Shown here in pieces: positions 14,720 to 25,354 of a stretch of 64,000 nt of DNA. Origin of the DNA: Hydrocarboniphaga effusa AP103 (lineage in GTDB: Bacteria; Pseudomonadota; Gammaproteobacteria; Nevskiales; Nevskiaceae); the NCBI RefSeq assembly GCF_000271305.1, contig NZ_AKGD01000002.1:62001-126000 (forward strand), written 5' to 3'. How positions within the stretch are numbered: the first letter of the stretch is position 1; each line of letters opens with the position of its first letter. The notes beneath the pieces were generated by a model. It was given only the letters and a program-made list of their open reading frames with translations. It was not told where the DNA came from and did no database searches. The translations under genes were made by a program, and so were the position numbers.

Positions 14720-16185
14720 TTGGGAGCCTTCGGCGGCGCGATGGCCGAGCGGTCGAGCAGCTTGGCCTGGGCGAAACGCGCTTCGGCCTGGTAGGCGCGC
14801 AGGCGCTGCTGGCGCTGTTCGATCTCGCGCAGCAGCACGTTCTGCAGGGCCTGGCGCTGGCGATCGAGCAGGCGCTCGCTGGCCTCGCGCAGGCGGCTCA
14901 CGCGCGCCGAGGCGCCGGCCCAATCCGACGATGGCGCCTGCGCCGACAGCTCGCTCACACGGCCGCTCCAGTCGGCGAGCCGGCTCTTGAGGAAGACGAG
15001 CTGGCGCGCGTTGCGCAGCCCGGCCTGGAAGCCGTTGCTGGCGATCAGTTCGGAAAAGCCGCGGTATTCGGGTGCATCCGGAATCTGCTGCAGCGGGGCG
15101 ATCGGGCGGCCGTCGTCGCGCTTGGGGGTGCCGTCTTCGGAGGCCAGCTGCGCGACGAGCCCGTCGACCAGGCGATCGACGTAGGCCGGCTGGCGGATCG
15201 CGTTGGCGAGGCCGCCCAGGCGCTGCGATTCCTGCTCGTAGCGATCGACCGCCTTCTGGTATTCGACCGCCGCGGCGCTCGGTGAGCCGGCGCGGGCCAT
15301 CGCATACGGCACCGCGAGCAGCGACTCCTGCACGGCCACGTCGCCGCCGTCGCGGCTCGCGAGTTCCATCCACGGAACCAGCGCGTCGCGATCCTGCCCG
15401 AGCCCGGCTTCGGCCCAGCCGAGGCCGAGCAAGGCCTTGCTGGTGCTCTCGCCTTCGAGGCGCACGCGCCGCAGCGTGTTGCGGGCGTCTTCCCACCGCT
15501 GCGCCTGCAAATAGGTGTAGCCGAGCGCGGTGTTGGCGCGGTCGCGCAGGTCGAGCTGCTCAGCGGCGCGCAGGCCGGAGTGATCGATCTGGTCGAGCTG
15601 CGCGGCGCCCTCGTCGATGCGGTTCGCGCGGATCAGCGCGACGCCGAGGTTGTAGCGCGCGTAGCTCATCCAGTCGCGGCTGCCGCGCCAGTCCTGCAGC
15701 AGCCTGGCGGCCTCGTCGAAGCGGCCGGCGTCGATCAGCAGTTCGGCCTTGAGCATCTGCCGATCGGCTTCGAGATCGCCGCGCAGCGGGGCGTCGATGC
15801 GAGCCAGGGCGGCGAGGGCTTCGGCATCGGCTCCGCGCTGGTGCAGCGTGCGCGCGAGTGTGAGCCAGATCGGGTTGCGCACGTCCGGCCGCGTCTCGGT
15901 CTGCAGCACGCGCTCGAAACTCGCGAGCGCGTCGCGGGACTGATCGAACGACAGCAGCAGCCCGGCCATCAGCAGCTCGCCTTCGGTGCCGCTGGCCTGC
16001 GGCCGGCCCTCGGAGCGCGCGACGAGCAGGCGGGCGAGGGCGTCGAACTCGTCGCCCTGGAAGTAGTGGAACAGCACGTCGCCGTAATAGAGGTCCTGCA
16101 GCGGATGCGCGTCCGGCGGCGGCTTGGCGGCGGCGCTCGCGGCGATCGCGAGCGAGGCGAAGGTGCCGGCCAGCAGGCGCCTCAA
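14716..16185 (-). CDS. Periplasmic TPR protein
   Basis: A 489-residue exported protein. The signal peptide MRRLLAGTFASLAIAASAAA precedes KPPPDAHPLQDLYYGDVLFHYFQGD, a motif common at the front of such proteins. TPR-like pairs run to about residue 330 (for example ARYNLGVALIRANRIDEGAAQLDQI). The last 130 residues are a long helical region with RLREASERLLDRQRQALQNVL, probably coiled coil. Start and stop overlap both neighbours, so it is translated in step with them. Probable scaffold of the envelope machine. Confidence 0.88.
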   Translation of the reverse strand: MRRLLAGTFASLAIAASAAAKPPPDAHPLQDLYYGDVLFHYFQGDEFDALARLLVARSEGRPQASGTEGELLMAGLLLSFDQSRDALASFERVLQTETRPDVRNPIWLTLARTLHQRGADAEALAALARIDAPLRGDLEADRQMLKAELLIDAGRFDEAARLLQDWRGSRDWMSYARYNLGVALIRANRIDEGAAQLDQIDHSGLRAAEQLDLRDRANTALGYTYLQAQRWEDARNTLRRVRLEGESTSKALLGLGWAEAGLGQDRDALVPWMELASRDGGDVAVQESLLAVPYAMARAGSPSAAAVEYQKAVDRYEQESQRLGGLANAIRQPAYVDRLVDGLVAQLASEDGTPKRDDGRPIAPLQQIPDAPEYRGFSELIASNGFQAGLRNARQLVFLKSRLADWSGRVSELSAQAPSSDWAGASARVSRLREASERLLDRQRQALQNVLLREIEQRQQRLRAYQAEARFAQAKLLDRSAIAPPKAPK

Positions 16186-16733
16186 GGCAGCACCTTGGCG
16201 CTGAACGCCGGTTGCTGCGGACCTTCGCCGTCGATCACGCGCAGGTCGATCCGGCTCGGCTGGCCGGCCTGCGTGAAATCGACGCTGGCTCCGCGGCGGT
16301 AGCGGCGGCCTTCGGGCCCGCGGCCCGTGAACACTGCGAGCAGCTGGTGCGCACCGGGTGAGGTGGTGCCCACATGCAGCTGTTGCGCGGCCCCGCGTGT
16401 GAGCGCAGCGCTTTCGGCATCGGAATAGCGATGCTCGGCGATGGTCTTGCCGTCGAGTTCGACGCGCAGCGTTTCGAGCTTGAAGAACGCGCCGATGTCG
16501 GTGGCGACGAAGACTTCGAGGCGATTCGCGGCCGGATACAGGCGGCTGGTTTCGAGCTGGCGCAGGTCGCGCTCGAGTTCGAGCGCCTCGCGCTTGAACG
16601 CCTGCGAGTCGGCGTCGAGAGTCGCGTCTGCGGTCGCCACCGCCTGCGCGGAGGCGGACGCACAGGCGCCGATCGCGAGCAGCCCGGCGGCCGCGGCGAC
16701 GCTACGCCAGCCTGCGCGACTCGGTGCGATCAA
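16182..16733 (-). CDS. Exported protein of the motor operon, unknown function
   Basis: A 183-residue protein if started at the TTG at 16733, which overlaps the upstream stop as TTGA and gives a clear signal peptide (residues 1-30, ending ACASASAQA). A longer reading to 16793 would start inside the upstream gene and weaken the signal peptide. After the signal comes a coiled segment (QAFKREALELERDLRQLETS), then a beta-rich region (NRLEVFVATDIGAFFKLETLRVELDGK). Its C-terminal half looks immunoglobulin-like by strand pattern, but that is a guess. It lies between the barrel and TPR genes and so is probably part of the same envelope complex. Confidence 0.75.
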   Translation of the reverse strand: MIAPSRAGWRSVAAAAGLLAIGACASASAQAVATADATLDADSQAFKREALELERDLRQLETSRLYPAANRLEVFVATDIGAFFKLETLRVELDGKTIAEHRYSDAESAALTRGAAQQLHVGTTSPGAHQLLAVFTGRGPEGRRYRRGASVDFTQAGQPSRIDLRVIDGEGPQQPAFSAKVLP

Positions 16734-17416
16734 AACAGGGCCGCCAGTCCGAAGGTGAATTGGGCGTTGTGGTACAGGTGCTTGTCGGACCACATCTGGT
16801 CCGTGAGCTCCAGCCGCACCGACAACCAGTCGCGCGGCATGAACTTGATGCCGCCGCCGAGGTGATAGGAGCCGAAGTTGTCGCCCTCGTAGCTCGAATA
16901 GCCGCCACCGCCGATCGCGTAGATCTGGAACGGCAGCGTGTAATTGCGGCTCAGATAGATGTCGCCCGGCGCGAGCTTGTAGCCGAGGCTCAGGCCGAAG
17001 CTGTCGTAATCGTATTTCTGCGCCTCGTTGAGGCCGACCAGGTCGCGCAGTTCGTCGTAGCCGACGTTCGACGAGAATTCGTAATGGGCTTCGACGAAGA
17101 AATTCTCGGTCTTCTGATAGGCCACGCGGGCGCCGTAGACGGCGAAGCCATCCTTGCGATCCACTGCGATCAGCCCGACATAGCCGCCGACCTCGTAATC
17201 CTGCGCCTGGACCTTGCGCACTTCGGGTTCGGGCCGCGCCAGATTCGGGTCGACCACCTGCGAGGAGGCCTGCTCGCCGGGCAGCGGACGGGCGCTCGGC
17301 TGGGTGCGCTCGGTGCGGTCGCCGAACAGGCTGCAGCCGCAGAGCAGCAGGGCCGCGGCGGCGAGAGCGGGAAGCTGACGCGCGTATCGGCGCGATGCCA
17401 GGGGGAGCACACTCAT
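16730..17416 (-). CDS. Outer-membrane beta-barrel lipoprotein of the motor operon
   Basis: A 228-residue protein. The signal peptide ends in a lipobox (ALLLCGC). A flexible segment follows, then from about residue 70 a small eight-strand-type barrel with alternating aromatic residues (DYEVGGYVGLIAVDRKDGFAVYGARVAYQKT, and NAQFTFGLAALF with the usual terminal Phe). It fits the barrel family I know as TIGR04565, described from myxobacteria and relatives. The start at 17416 overlaps the SH3 gene stop (ATGA). In Myxococcus the comparable barrel is GltH (inference by context and shape, not alignment). Confidence 0.82.
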   Translation of the reverse strand: MSVLPLASRRYARQLPALAAAALLLCGCSLFGDRTERTQPSARPLPGEQASSQVVDPNLARPEPEVRKVQAQDYEVGGYVGLIAVDRKDGFAVYGARVAYQKTENFFVEAHYEFSSNVGYDELRDLVGLNEAQKYDYDSFGLSLGYKLAPGDIYLSRNYTLPFQIYAIGGGGYSSYEGDNFGSYHLGGGIKFMPRDWLSVRLELTDQMWSDKHLYHNAQFTFGLAALF

Positions 17417-17766
17417 TCGGCTTTCGGATCCTTGTTCTGGGCGGCGGCTCGACGCTGCTTTGCGACGGCGTGCCGGCTGGGCTCGATGCCGGCGGCCCTG
17501 AGCGACTCGCCCATCTGCTCTTCGGACACCCAGCCTTGCTGGCCTTGCTCGGTGCGTAGCAGATACCAGTCGGTGCGGCGCTTGATCAGCTCCACGTGCT
17601 CGCCGCGTTCGGCGATGTTGGCAACCGGATAGCGTCGGTCGGGAAACGCGCGCAAATCGAGAAAGGCCTCCTGGACGTCGACCGCGGCGTAGCGCGCCTC
17701 GTCGGCCAGGGCCGAAGGCGGCAGCATCGCGGCGGCGAGCCAGATTCCGTACTGCCAGCTTCTCAT
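17413..17766 (-). CDS. Exported SH3-domain protein, first gene of the motor operon
   Basis: A 117-residue protein with signal peptide MRSWQYGIWLAAAMLPPSALA and one bacterial SH3 domain (residues about 35-85: AFLDLRAFPDRRYPVANIAERGEHVELIKRRTDWYLLRT, then GWVSEEQM). Such domains bind peptidoglycan peptides or partner proteins. The tail is basic and charged. It starts the ten-gene minus-strand operon that runs to 8322; the next gene overlaps it by four bases. The region upstream (17767-17967) is noncoding and should hold the operon promoter, but I see no convincing -35/-10 pair. Confidence 0.85.
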   Translation of the reverse strand: MRSWQYGIWLAAAMLPPSALADEARYAAVDVQEAFLDLRAFPDRRYPVANIAERGEHVELIKRRTDWYLLRTEQGQQGWVSEEQMGESLRAAGIEPSRHAVAKQRRAAAQNKDPKAE

Positions 17767-17967
17767 CGACTTCCTGATGTCCGAGCGGGGCGCTAGGCAA
17801 AAAAGGCCGGGACGCGCATCACTGAGGGCTCTTGGAGCCCGGGGGGTAAGGTTTGTTTCTACACATTCGACTGACCCGGACTGCCATGCAGGCTTCGTTC
17901 CGGGGGCGTGCCGTTCAGTCCGTGAACGAGCCCGTTAATCTGCCAGACAAGTGTGAATCGTCTATGG

Positions 17968-18897
17968 CTAAGTTGAACGCTGGATGAAGGCGGCGATGGC
18001 CGCGAGCGCGGCGTCGGCTTCCGGAAGCAGCTTCGGCATTGCCTGCCAGACGTGCCAGACCCCGTCCCAAACCTGCAATTCGACCGGAACCCCGGCACTC
18101 TGCGCTGCCGTGGCCAGGCGCGTGGAATCGTCGAGCAGGATTTCGTGGCCGGAGACCTGGATCAGCATCGGCGCGAGGCCGCGCAGGTCGGCGAACAGCG
18201 GTGAGGCGAGCGGGCTGCGGGCGTCGCGCTGGCCCAGATAGGCATTGACGTAGCGCTCGGTGCTGTCCGGTGCAAGCACCAATTCGGTGCCCCGGTTGGT
18301 GCGTATGCTGCCGCCGCTGATGGTCAGATCGGTCCAGGGTGACAGGCAGATGACCCCGCCGGGCTGCGGCACACCGGCCTCGCGGGCCGCAAGCGCGCAG
18401 GCCAGGCTCAGCCCGCCGCCGGCGGAATCGCCGCCGATGAAGATTCGCCCGGCCTCGATGCCCGAATCGAGCAGCGCTCGGTAGGCGGCGAGCGCGTCGT
18501 CGAGCCCGGCCGGAAACGGATGTTCGGGCGCGAGCCGGTAGTCCGGCATCGTCACCGTGGCGCCGGTCAGCAGGGCGAGCCGGCTCGCCAGCGAGCGGTA
18601 CAGCGAGGCCGCGCCGACCGCGTAGCCGCCGCCATGCAGGTAGAGCAGGTGCAAGCCGCTGGACCGTGGCGGCGTCACCGTGAGCGTCGGCAGTCCGGCG
18701 AACGTACCGGCCTCGATGCGCGTGCCGCGCACCTCGAACAGCCTGGCCGAGCCGCCGGCGCGCAGCAGTTGGCGGCGCTGGGCTTCGAAGCTGCCCGTCC
18801 TGCGCATCGCGCGGCCGATGGTCAGGCGGATCAGCGGGCGCAGCAGGCGGGCCCGGATCGAAACGGGGCGCGGGTTGGCGTAGCGAAGGAGGGACAT
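17968..18897 (-). CDS. Alpha/beta hydrolase, hormone-sensitive-lipase family
   Basis: A 309-residue esterase-type hydrolase. The HSL-family signature HGGGYAVG forms the oxyanion hole. The nucleophile motif is GDSAGGGLS, with PDYRLAPEHPFPAGLDDALAAY before it. The acid residue is probably in ILLDDS and the catalytic His in VWHVWQ near the C-terminus. Substrates in this family are short-chain esters or small lipids. The start MSLLRYANPRP at 18897 is chosen because the in-frame extension to 19047 covers the feoA promoter region. It is divergent from feoA. Confidence 0.9.
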   Translation of the reverse strand: MSLLRYANPRPVSIRARLLRPLIRLTIGRAMRRTGSFEAQRRQLLRAGGSARLFEVRGTRIEAGTFAGLPTLTVTPPRSSGLHLLYLHGGGYAVGAASLYRSLASRLALLTGATVTMPDYRLAPEHPFPAGLDDALAAYRALLDSGIEAGRIFIGGDSAGGGLSLACALAAREAGVPQPGGVICLSPWTDLTISGGSIRTNRGTELVLAPDSTERYVNAYLGQRDARSPLASPLFADLRGLAPMLIQVSGHEILLDDSTRLATAAQSAGVPVELQVWDGVWHVWQAMPKLLPEADAALAAIAAFIQRST

Positions 18898-19026
18898 GGG
18901 ACAGGGAATGAACGCGGATGCACGAACTTCGCCCGTCGTGCCCCGGGGGGCCATGGTCGAGCGGCCCGTGGGCTGCGGCCCATCAGCGAGTCGGCGGGCA
19001 TCAGGGCGGGGCGTTACCGATCGGTT

Positions 19027-19047
19027 TATAATAAGAACTGTTCTCAT
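19027..19047 (+). promoter_or_regulatory. feoAB promoter with Fur-like operator
   Basis: TATAAT at 19027-19032 is a perfect -10 box, although I see no good -35. It overlaps ATAAGAACTGTTCTCAT at 19031-19047, an 8-1-8 palindrome with one mismatch. It resembles the ATGAGAAnnnTTCTCAT form of Fur boxes used by several gammaproteobacteria. Its position over the -10 region, 19 bases before feoA, fits iron repression. Confidence 0.6.
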
Positions 19048-19065
19048 CCATCAAGGTCTTCCCCG

Positions 19066-19310
19066 ATGCGGCTGTCCGAGCTGTCGCGTGGCGTCGCCGC
19101 CACCATCCGATCCGTCGACGACGCGACGCAGCCCGATCCGATCGCCGGACGCCTGCGCGAGCTCGGTTTCGTCGCGGGCGAGGCGGTGCGCATCGTCGCG
19201 CGCGGGCCTTTCGGCGGCGATCCGCTGCTCGTGCAGATCGGCTCCACGCAGTTCGCCCTGCGTCGCGTCGAAGCCGCGCGCGTGAACATCGAGACGCAGG
19301 CGGTGGCCAC

Positions 19311-19314
<4 letters not shown>
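19066..19314 (+). CDS. feoA: Ferrous iron transport protein FeoA
   Basis: An 82-residue SH3-fold protein starting MRLSELSRGVAATIRSV, with LRELGFVAGEAVRIVARGPFGGDPLLVQIGSTQFALRR matching FeoA throughout. FeoA is a small cytoplasmic partner needed for FeoB-mediated Fe(II) uptake. The start ATG at 19066 follows the Fur-like site. The stop overlaps the feoB GTG start by four bases (GTGA), so translation is coupled. An in-frame reading back to 18520 is the antisense shadow of the hydrolase gene. Confidence 0.93.
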
Positions 19315-21142
<1,828 letters not shown>

Positions 21143-21146
<4 letters not shown>

Positions 21147-21430
21147 ATACCCTTCTCGTCCAGACGTTGATCGTTTTCGTCTGCGTGCTGAGCGCGGTGG
21201 TCTACGTGCTCGCGCGCTATCTGCCGCGCAAGCAGATCGCCAACTGGCTCGATGCGCATGGATACGCGCAGTCCGCCGCGCTGCTGCGTCCGGCCAAGGG
21301 TGGTGGCGGCTGCCATTCGGGTGACGACGGCGGCTGCAGCAGCTGCGGCAGCTGCGCTTCGGCCGAAGCGCCCAAGCGCGAAGCCGTGGCCGGCAACGAG
21401 CATCCGCTGCACTTTCATCCCAAGCGCTGA
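21143..21430 (+). CDS. Cys-rich membrane protein associated with FeoB
   Basis: A 95-residue protein with one membrane helix (residues about 3-25, LLVQTLIVFVCVLSAVVYVLARYLP). A soluble tail contains a glycine/cysteine knot (GGGGCHSGDDGGCSSCGSCAS, four Cys and one His) and ends HPLHFHPKR. It overlaps feoB by ATGA. Small Cys-rich proteins often follow feoB and may bind iron or an Fe-S cluster, taking the place of FeoC. The family name I would propose is DUF6587-like, from memory. Confidence 0.82.
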
Positions 21431-21521
21431 GCCCAGCCGAACCCGCCGTCAGGCCGGTCCATGAGCGCTTCGGCACAGGCGTGACGCAGTGCACAAGCGA
21501 GCGTAGAATCGCGGCTCTTTT

Positions 21522-23339
21522 TTGCCCAGCCGCATCTTGAAAACCATCGTTTTGGACGCCGCACCGAACATCGTCCGCTACCAGGTTTCGATTCCTGATT
21601 CGCGCAGCCATCGCTACGCGCTGCGCTGCGAGCTGCGAGCGCAAGGCCCGGTCGAATTCCGCCTGCCGGGATGGATACGCGGCAGTTATCTGGTGCGCGA
21701 TTTCTCCAAGCACGTGATCGGCCTGCGCGCCTGGCGCAATGGCCGCGAGCAGGCCATCGAGCGGCTCGACAAGCGCAGCTTTCGGCTCGCCGGCGATGGC
21801 GAGGTCGTACTCGAATACGAGGTCAACGCCTTCGACGAATCGGTGCGCAAAGCCTTTCTCGATACGCGTCGCGGCTTCTTCAACGGCAGCTCGCTGTTCT
21901 ATTGCCCGCGCGGCTTCGAGCAGGCGCGCTTCGAAATCCGCATCGACAAACCTCGCGATGCGCTGTGCGCCGACTGGAAGCTCGCGACCACGCTGACGGC
22001 GGTAGAGACCGATGCCGACGGCTTCGGTCTCTACGCCGCCGAAGACTACGAAGCGCTGATCGACCATCCGGTCGAAATGGCGGCGTTCCAGCGCTACGAC
22101 TTCGATGTCGACGGCGTTCCGCACGCGCTGATCCTGTCGGGCCGCGTCGAACTCGATGCGCAGCGCGTGACGGCCGATCTGGCCCGCATCTGCCATGTCG
22201 AGCGCGAGCTGTTCCGGCAGCAGCCGCAGCTCGATCGGTTCCTGTTCCTGACCAACGTCGTGGGCGCCGGCTACGGTGGGCTCGAGCATCGCAGTTCGAC
22301 CGCGCTGATCTGCTCGCGCGGCGATTTTCCGCGCGTCGGCAAGCCCGAGCTGAGCCGCGAATACCGCACCTTCCTGGGCCTGTGCTCGCACGAGTACTTC
22401 CATTTGTGGAACGTCAAGCGCATCACCGCGCAGGCCTTCCTCGAAAGCGATCTCGGCCGCGAGGCGTACACGCGCGATCTGTGGCACTACGAAGGCGTCA
22501 CGAGTTACTACGACGACCTGTTCCTGCTGCGCGCGGCGATCATCGAGCCTGCGCTGTATCTCGACCTGCTCGCCGAGAGCGCGACGCGCCTGCAGCGTGC
22601 GCCCGCGCGGCTCGTGCAGACGCTCGAAGACGCGAGCTTCGAGACCTGGATCAAGTACTACCAGCCCGACGAAAACTCGGTCAACGCGAGCACCAATTAC
22701 TACGTCAAGGGCGCGCTCGTGGCGCTCTGCCTCGATCTGGTGCTGCGCCTGCGATCGAGCATCACGCTCGACGATGTGATGCGCACGCTGTGGACGCGCT
22801 ACGGCGCGCCCGGCATCGGCGTTCCCGAAGGCGGGCTCGCGGCCGTCGCGCAGGAATTGTCGGGCCTCGACCTCGGCGGCTTCTTCGATCGCGCGCTGCG
22901 TTCGACCGAGGAGCTGCCGCTGGCCGAACTGCTGCAGGAGTTCGGCATCGCCGCCACGCTGCGCGCGAGCACCTCGGCGCTCGACGATGGCGGACGCACG
23001 CAATCGAAGGCCCAGGTGCGCTGGGTCGGTCTGCGCCTGCGGCCCGGTGAAACCGGCATCGCGCACGTGATCGCCGGCAGTCCGGCCCAGCGCGCCGGTC
23101 TTTCGGCCGGCGACCAGCTCGTCGCGCTCGATGGCCTGCGCATCACCGCGCAGAACTGGGCGCGCAGGCTCGATGCCTACGAGCCCGGCGCCCGCGTCGA
23201 ACTCGCCTACTTCCGCGGCGAAGAGCTGCTGACGACGCGGATCGACATCGCCGATGCCCCGCTCGACACCTGGACGTTCACGCTGGCCGAAGCCGATGCC
23301 GAACGTCTGGCACGCCGCCAGGCCTGGCTCGGCGTCTGA
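21522..23339 (+). CDS. M61-family metallopeptidase with PDZ domain
   Basis: A protein of about 605 residues of the glycyl-aminopeptidase (M61) family. The zinc site is HEYFH at residues 290-294 with the third ligand Glu in HYEGVTSYYDD near 324. The N-terminal beta domain has WIRGSYLVRDFSKHV, a family hallmark. A PDZ domain covers about residues 500-575 (GSPAQRAGLSAGDQLVALDGL). No signal peptide is visible, so it may be cytoplasmic or poorly exported. The start is uncertain: TTG at 21522 and TTG five codons later are the only candidates close to the conserved region. Physiological substrate unknown. Confidence 0.9.
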   Translation: MPSRILKTIVLDAAPNIVRYQVSIPDSRSHRYALRCELRAQGPVEFRLPGWIRGSYLVRDFSKHVIGLRAWRNGREQAIERLDKRSFRLAGDGEVVLEYEVNAFDESVRKAFLDTRRGFFNGSSLFYCPRGFEQARFEIRIDKPRDALCADWKLATTLTAVETDADGFGLYAAEDYEALIDHPVEMAAFQRYDFDVDGVPHALILSGRVELDAQRVTADLARICHVERELFRQQPQLDRFLFLTNVVGAGYGGLEHRSSTALICSRGDFPRVGKPELSREYRTFLGLCSHEYFHLWNVKRITAQAFLESDLGREAYTRDLWHYEGVTSYYDDLFLLRAAIIEPALYLDLLAESATRLQRAPARLVQTLEDASFETWIKYYQPDENSVNASTNYYVKGALVALCLDLVLRLRSSITLDDVMRTLWTRYGAPGIGVPEGGLAAVAQELSGLDLGGFFDRALRSTEELPLAELLQEFGIAATLRASTSALDDGGRTQSKAQVRWVGLRLRPGETGIAHVIAGSPAQRAGLSAGDQLVALDGLRITAQNWARRLDAYEPGARVELAYFRGEELLTTRIDIADAPLDTWTFTLAEADAERLARRQAWLGV

Positions 23340-23370
23340 GCCTCACGCCTTTCTTCACCGGTCGATCGCT

Positions 23371-25251
23371 ATGTCATTCTCGCGGGCTTCGCTGGCCGAA
23401 TCGTCTGTCGCCGGATTCGATGACGCGGGGCTGCTGATCGAAAGCGAAGTTCGCACGCTGGCCGATCTCTACGTCGCGCGTGCGCGCCGCACGCCCGATG
23501 CGATCGCCTGCCGTTACCATGACGTGCTCAGCGGCAGCTGGAAGGATTGCAGTTGGCGCGATCTGCAGCACAAGGCGCAGTGCTACATCGCCGGATTTCG
23601 CGCGGCGGGACTGGTGGCCGGCGAGCGGGTGGCGGTGCAGGCGCAGAACGGTCCGCGCTGGCTCGCCATCGATTGGGCCGCGCAAACGCTGGGCCTGGTG
23701 CTCGTCGGCCTCTACAACGAAGACACGCCGGGCAATACCGCGCACCTGCTCGACAACAGCGGAGCCGCGCTCGCCTTGCTGCGCGATGCCGACAGCTGGC
23801 GCCAGACCAAGGCCCTGCGTGCGTTTCCGCTGCTGCGGCGCGTGGTGCTGCAGCAAGGCGATTCACAGGGTCTCGGCGACGGCTTCACCGCCGTTTCGAC
23901 GCTCGACGAATGGCTGCCGCAACCGGCCGAAGAGGCCGGCGAGCTGCCCGCGATCGATGCCGATTCGCTCGCCACCATCGTCTACACCTCGGGTTCGACC
24001 GGGCCGAGCCGCGGCGTGATGCTGTCGCATCGAGCCCTGCTCGCCAACGTGTTCGCCTGCACCCGCGCGCTGACGATTTCGTCCGACGATCGCTACTTCT
24101 CGGTGCTGCCGATGGCGACGCTGTTCGAACGCGTCGCCGGTGCCTACGGAGCCGTCGTCGCCGGTGCGACCACGGTCTACGCACGCAGCGCCGCGCAGCT
24201 CGGCGAAGACCTGTTCGCAGGCCAGCCGACCTTGCTGATCGCGGTGCCGCGCGTCTACGAGCGCCTGCACGCCGCGGTGATGGCCGGGCTCGAACAGGCG
24301 CCTGCGCACAAGCGCGCGCTGTTCAATCTGGCGATCGAAGCCGGCTGGGCGGCGCGCCAGTGGCAAGGCCGCCGCCGGCTCTCGCTGAGCAGCGCGATCG
24401 CGCGCCGTGCCCGCGATCAGTTCATCGCCCGGCTCGGCGGCCGGCTGCGCTTGGCGGTATCGGGCGGCGCGCCGCTGGCACCCGAGATCGCGCGCCTGTT
24501 CATCGGGCTCGGCGTGCCCTTGCTGCAAGGCTACGGGCTCACCGAAGCCGGGCCGGTGGTCAGCGTCAATCGGCTCGACGACAACGATCCCTGCAGCGCC
24601 GGCCTGCCGCTCGACAACGTCGAAACCAGGCTCTCGCCCGACAACGAGCTGCTCGTGCGCTCGCCTTCGCTGATGCTCGGCTACTGGCAGGATGCGGAGG
24701 CCACCGCCGATGCGCTCGACGACGCCGGCTGGCTGCATACCGGCGACAAGGTCAGCCGCCTCGATGCGCATCGCATCTACCTGATCGGCCGGCTCAAGGA
24801 AATCATCGTCACCTCGACCGGGCGCAAGGTGTCGCCGAGCGAAATCGAGCAGCGCCTGCTCGGCGAGCCGATCGTCGAGCAGGTGATGATCGTCGGCGAG
24901 GCCAGGCCGTTCCTGACCGCGCTGGTGGTGCCGAACGCCGAAGCACTCGCCGCGATGCGCGCCCGTCTCGGCTTGGCGCCCGGCGACGATTCGCCGATCG
25001 CCCGCGCTCGCCTGGAGGCCGAATTGCTGCAGCGCTGCCTGCAGCGCCTCGCGAGCGGAGACGGCAACAGCCTGCTGCGCGCGGTCGCCCTCGTCGACGG
25101 TCCGTGGAGCGTCGCCAACGGCCTGCAGACGCCGACGCTCAAGCTCAAGCGCAGCTGCATCGCGCGCCAGCACGAGCCCGATATCGAGCGCCTTTACGCG
25201 GGCCATTTCCTGCCCGCGAAGACTGACTGCTCCTGCAACGCGGGCGTTTGA
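23371..25251 (+). CDS. Long-chain fatty-acid-CoA ligase (AMP-binding)
   Basis: A 626-residue acyl-CoA synthetase of the AMP-forming superfamily. It activates a fatty acid to acyl-AMP and then acyl-CoA. Motifs: P-loop-like YTSGSTGPSRGVMLSH near residue 207, LLQGYGLTEAGPVVS, GYWQDAEATADALDDAGWLHTGD, and the C-terminal-domain hinge GRLKEIIVTSTGRKVSPSEIE. The Lys expected at the adenylation site late in the protein (TLKLKR) is present. Members of this long form are close to bacterial homologues of eukaryotic ACSL. The ATG at 23371 is 31 bases after the M61 stop. Confidence 0.92.
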   Translation: MSFSRASLAESSVAGFDDAGLLIESEVRTLADLYVARARRTPDAIACRYHDVLSGSWKDCSWRDLQHKAQCYIAGFRAAGLVAGERVAVQAQNGPRWLAIDWAAQTLGLVLVGLYNEDTPGNTAHLLDNSGAALALLRDADSWRQTKALRAFPLLRRVVLQQGDSQGLGDGFTAVSTLDEWLPQPAEEAGELPAIDADSLATIVYTSGSTGPSRGVMLSHRALLANVFACTRALTISSDDRYFSVLPMATLFERVAGAYGAVVAGATTVYARSAAQLGEDLFAGQPTLLIAVPRVYERLHAAVMAGLEQAPAHKRALFNLAIEAGWAARQWQGRRRLSLSSAIARRARDQFIARLGGRLRLAVSGGAPLAPEIARLFIGLGVPLLQGYGLTEAGPVVSVNRLDDNDPCSAGLPLDNVETRLSPDNELLVRSPSLMLGYWQDAEATADALDDAGWLHTGDKVSRLDAHRIYLIGRLKEIIVTSTGRKVSPSEIEQRLLGEPIVEQVMIVGEARPFLTALVVPNAEALAAMRARLGLAPGDDSPIARARLEAELLQRCLQRLASGDGNSLLRAVALVDGPWSVANGLQTPTLKLKRSCIARQHEPDIERLYAGHFLPAKTDCSCNAGV

Positions 25252-25354
25252 GCGCTTCGGCCCGGCTGGATCGAAGGCGCGCGCGCCGAGCCCGCGCCAG
25301 AGGGCTAAACTCCAGCGCAAACAACACTCCATCGCGCGCCGTCCTGCTACGGAC

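Noticed and set aside
12740..14794. 684-residue plus-strand frame opposite the large TPR gene
   Set aside because: Mirror of the TPR repeat periodicity; no domain and no coupling to neighbours.
14720..15496. N-terminal extension of the 1111-residue TPR protein
   Set aside because: It lies inside the upstream TPR gene in another frame; the ATGA overlap at 14716-14719 gives the natural start.
17859..18098. 79-residue minus-strand frame before the hydrolase stop
   Set aside because: Mostly an out-of-frame reading of the end of the hydrolase gene; no ribosome site or family.
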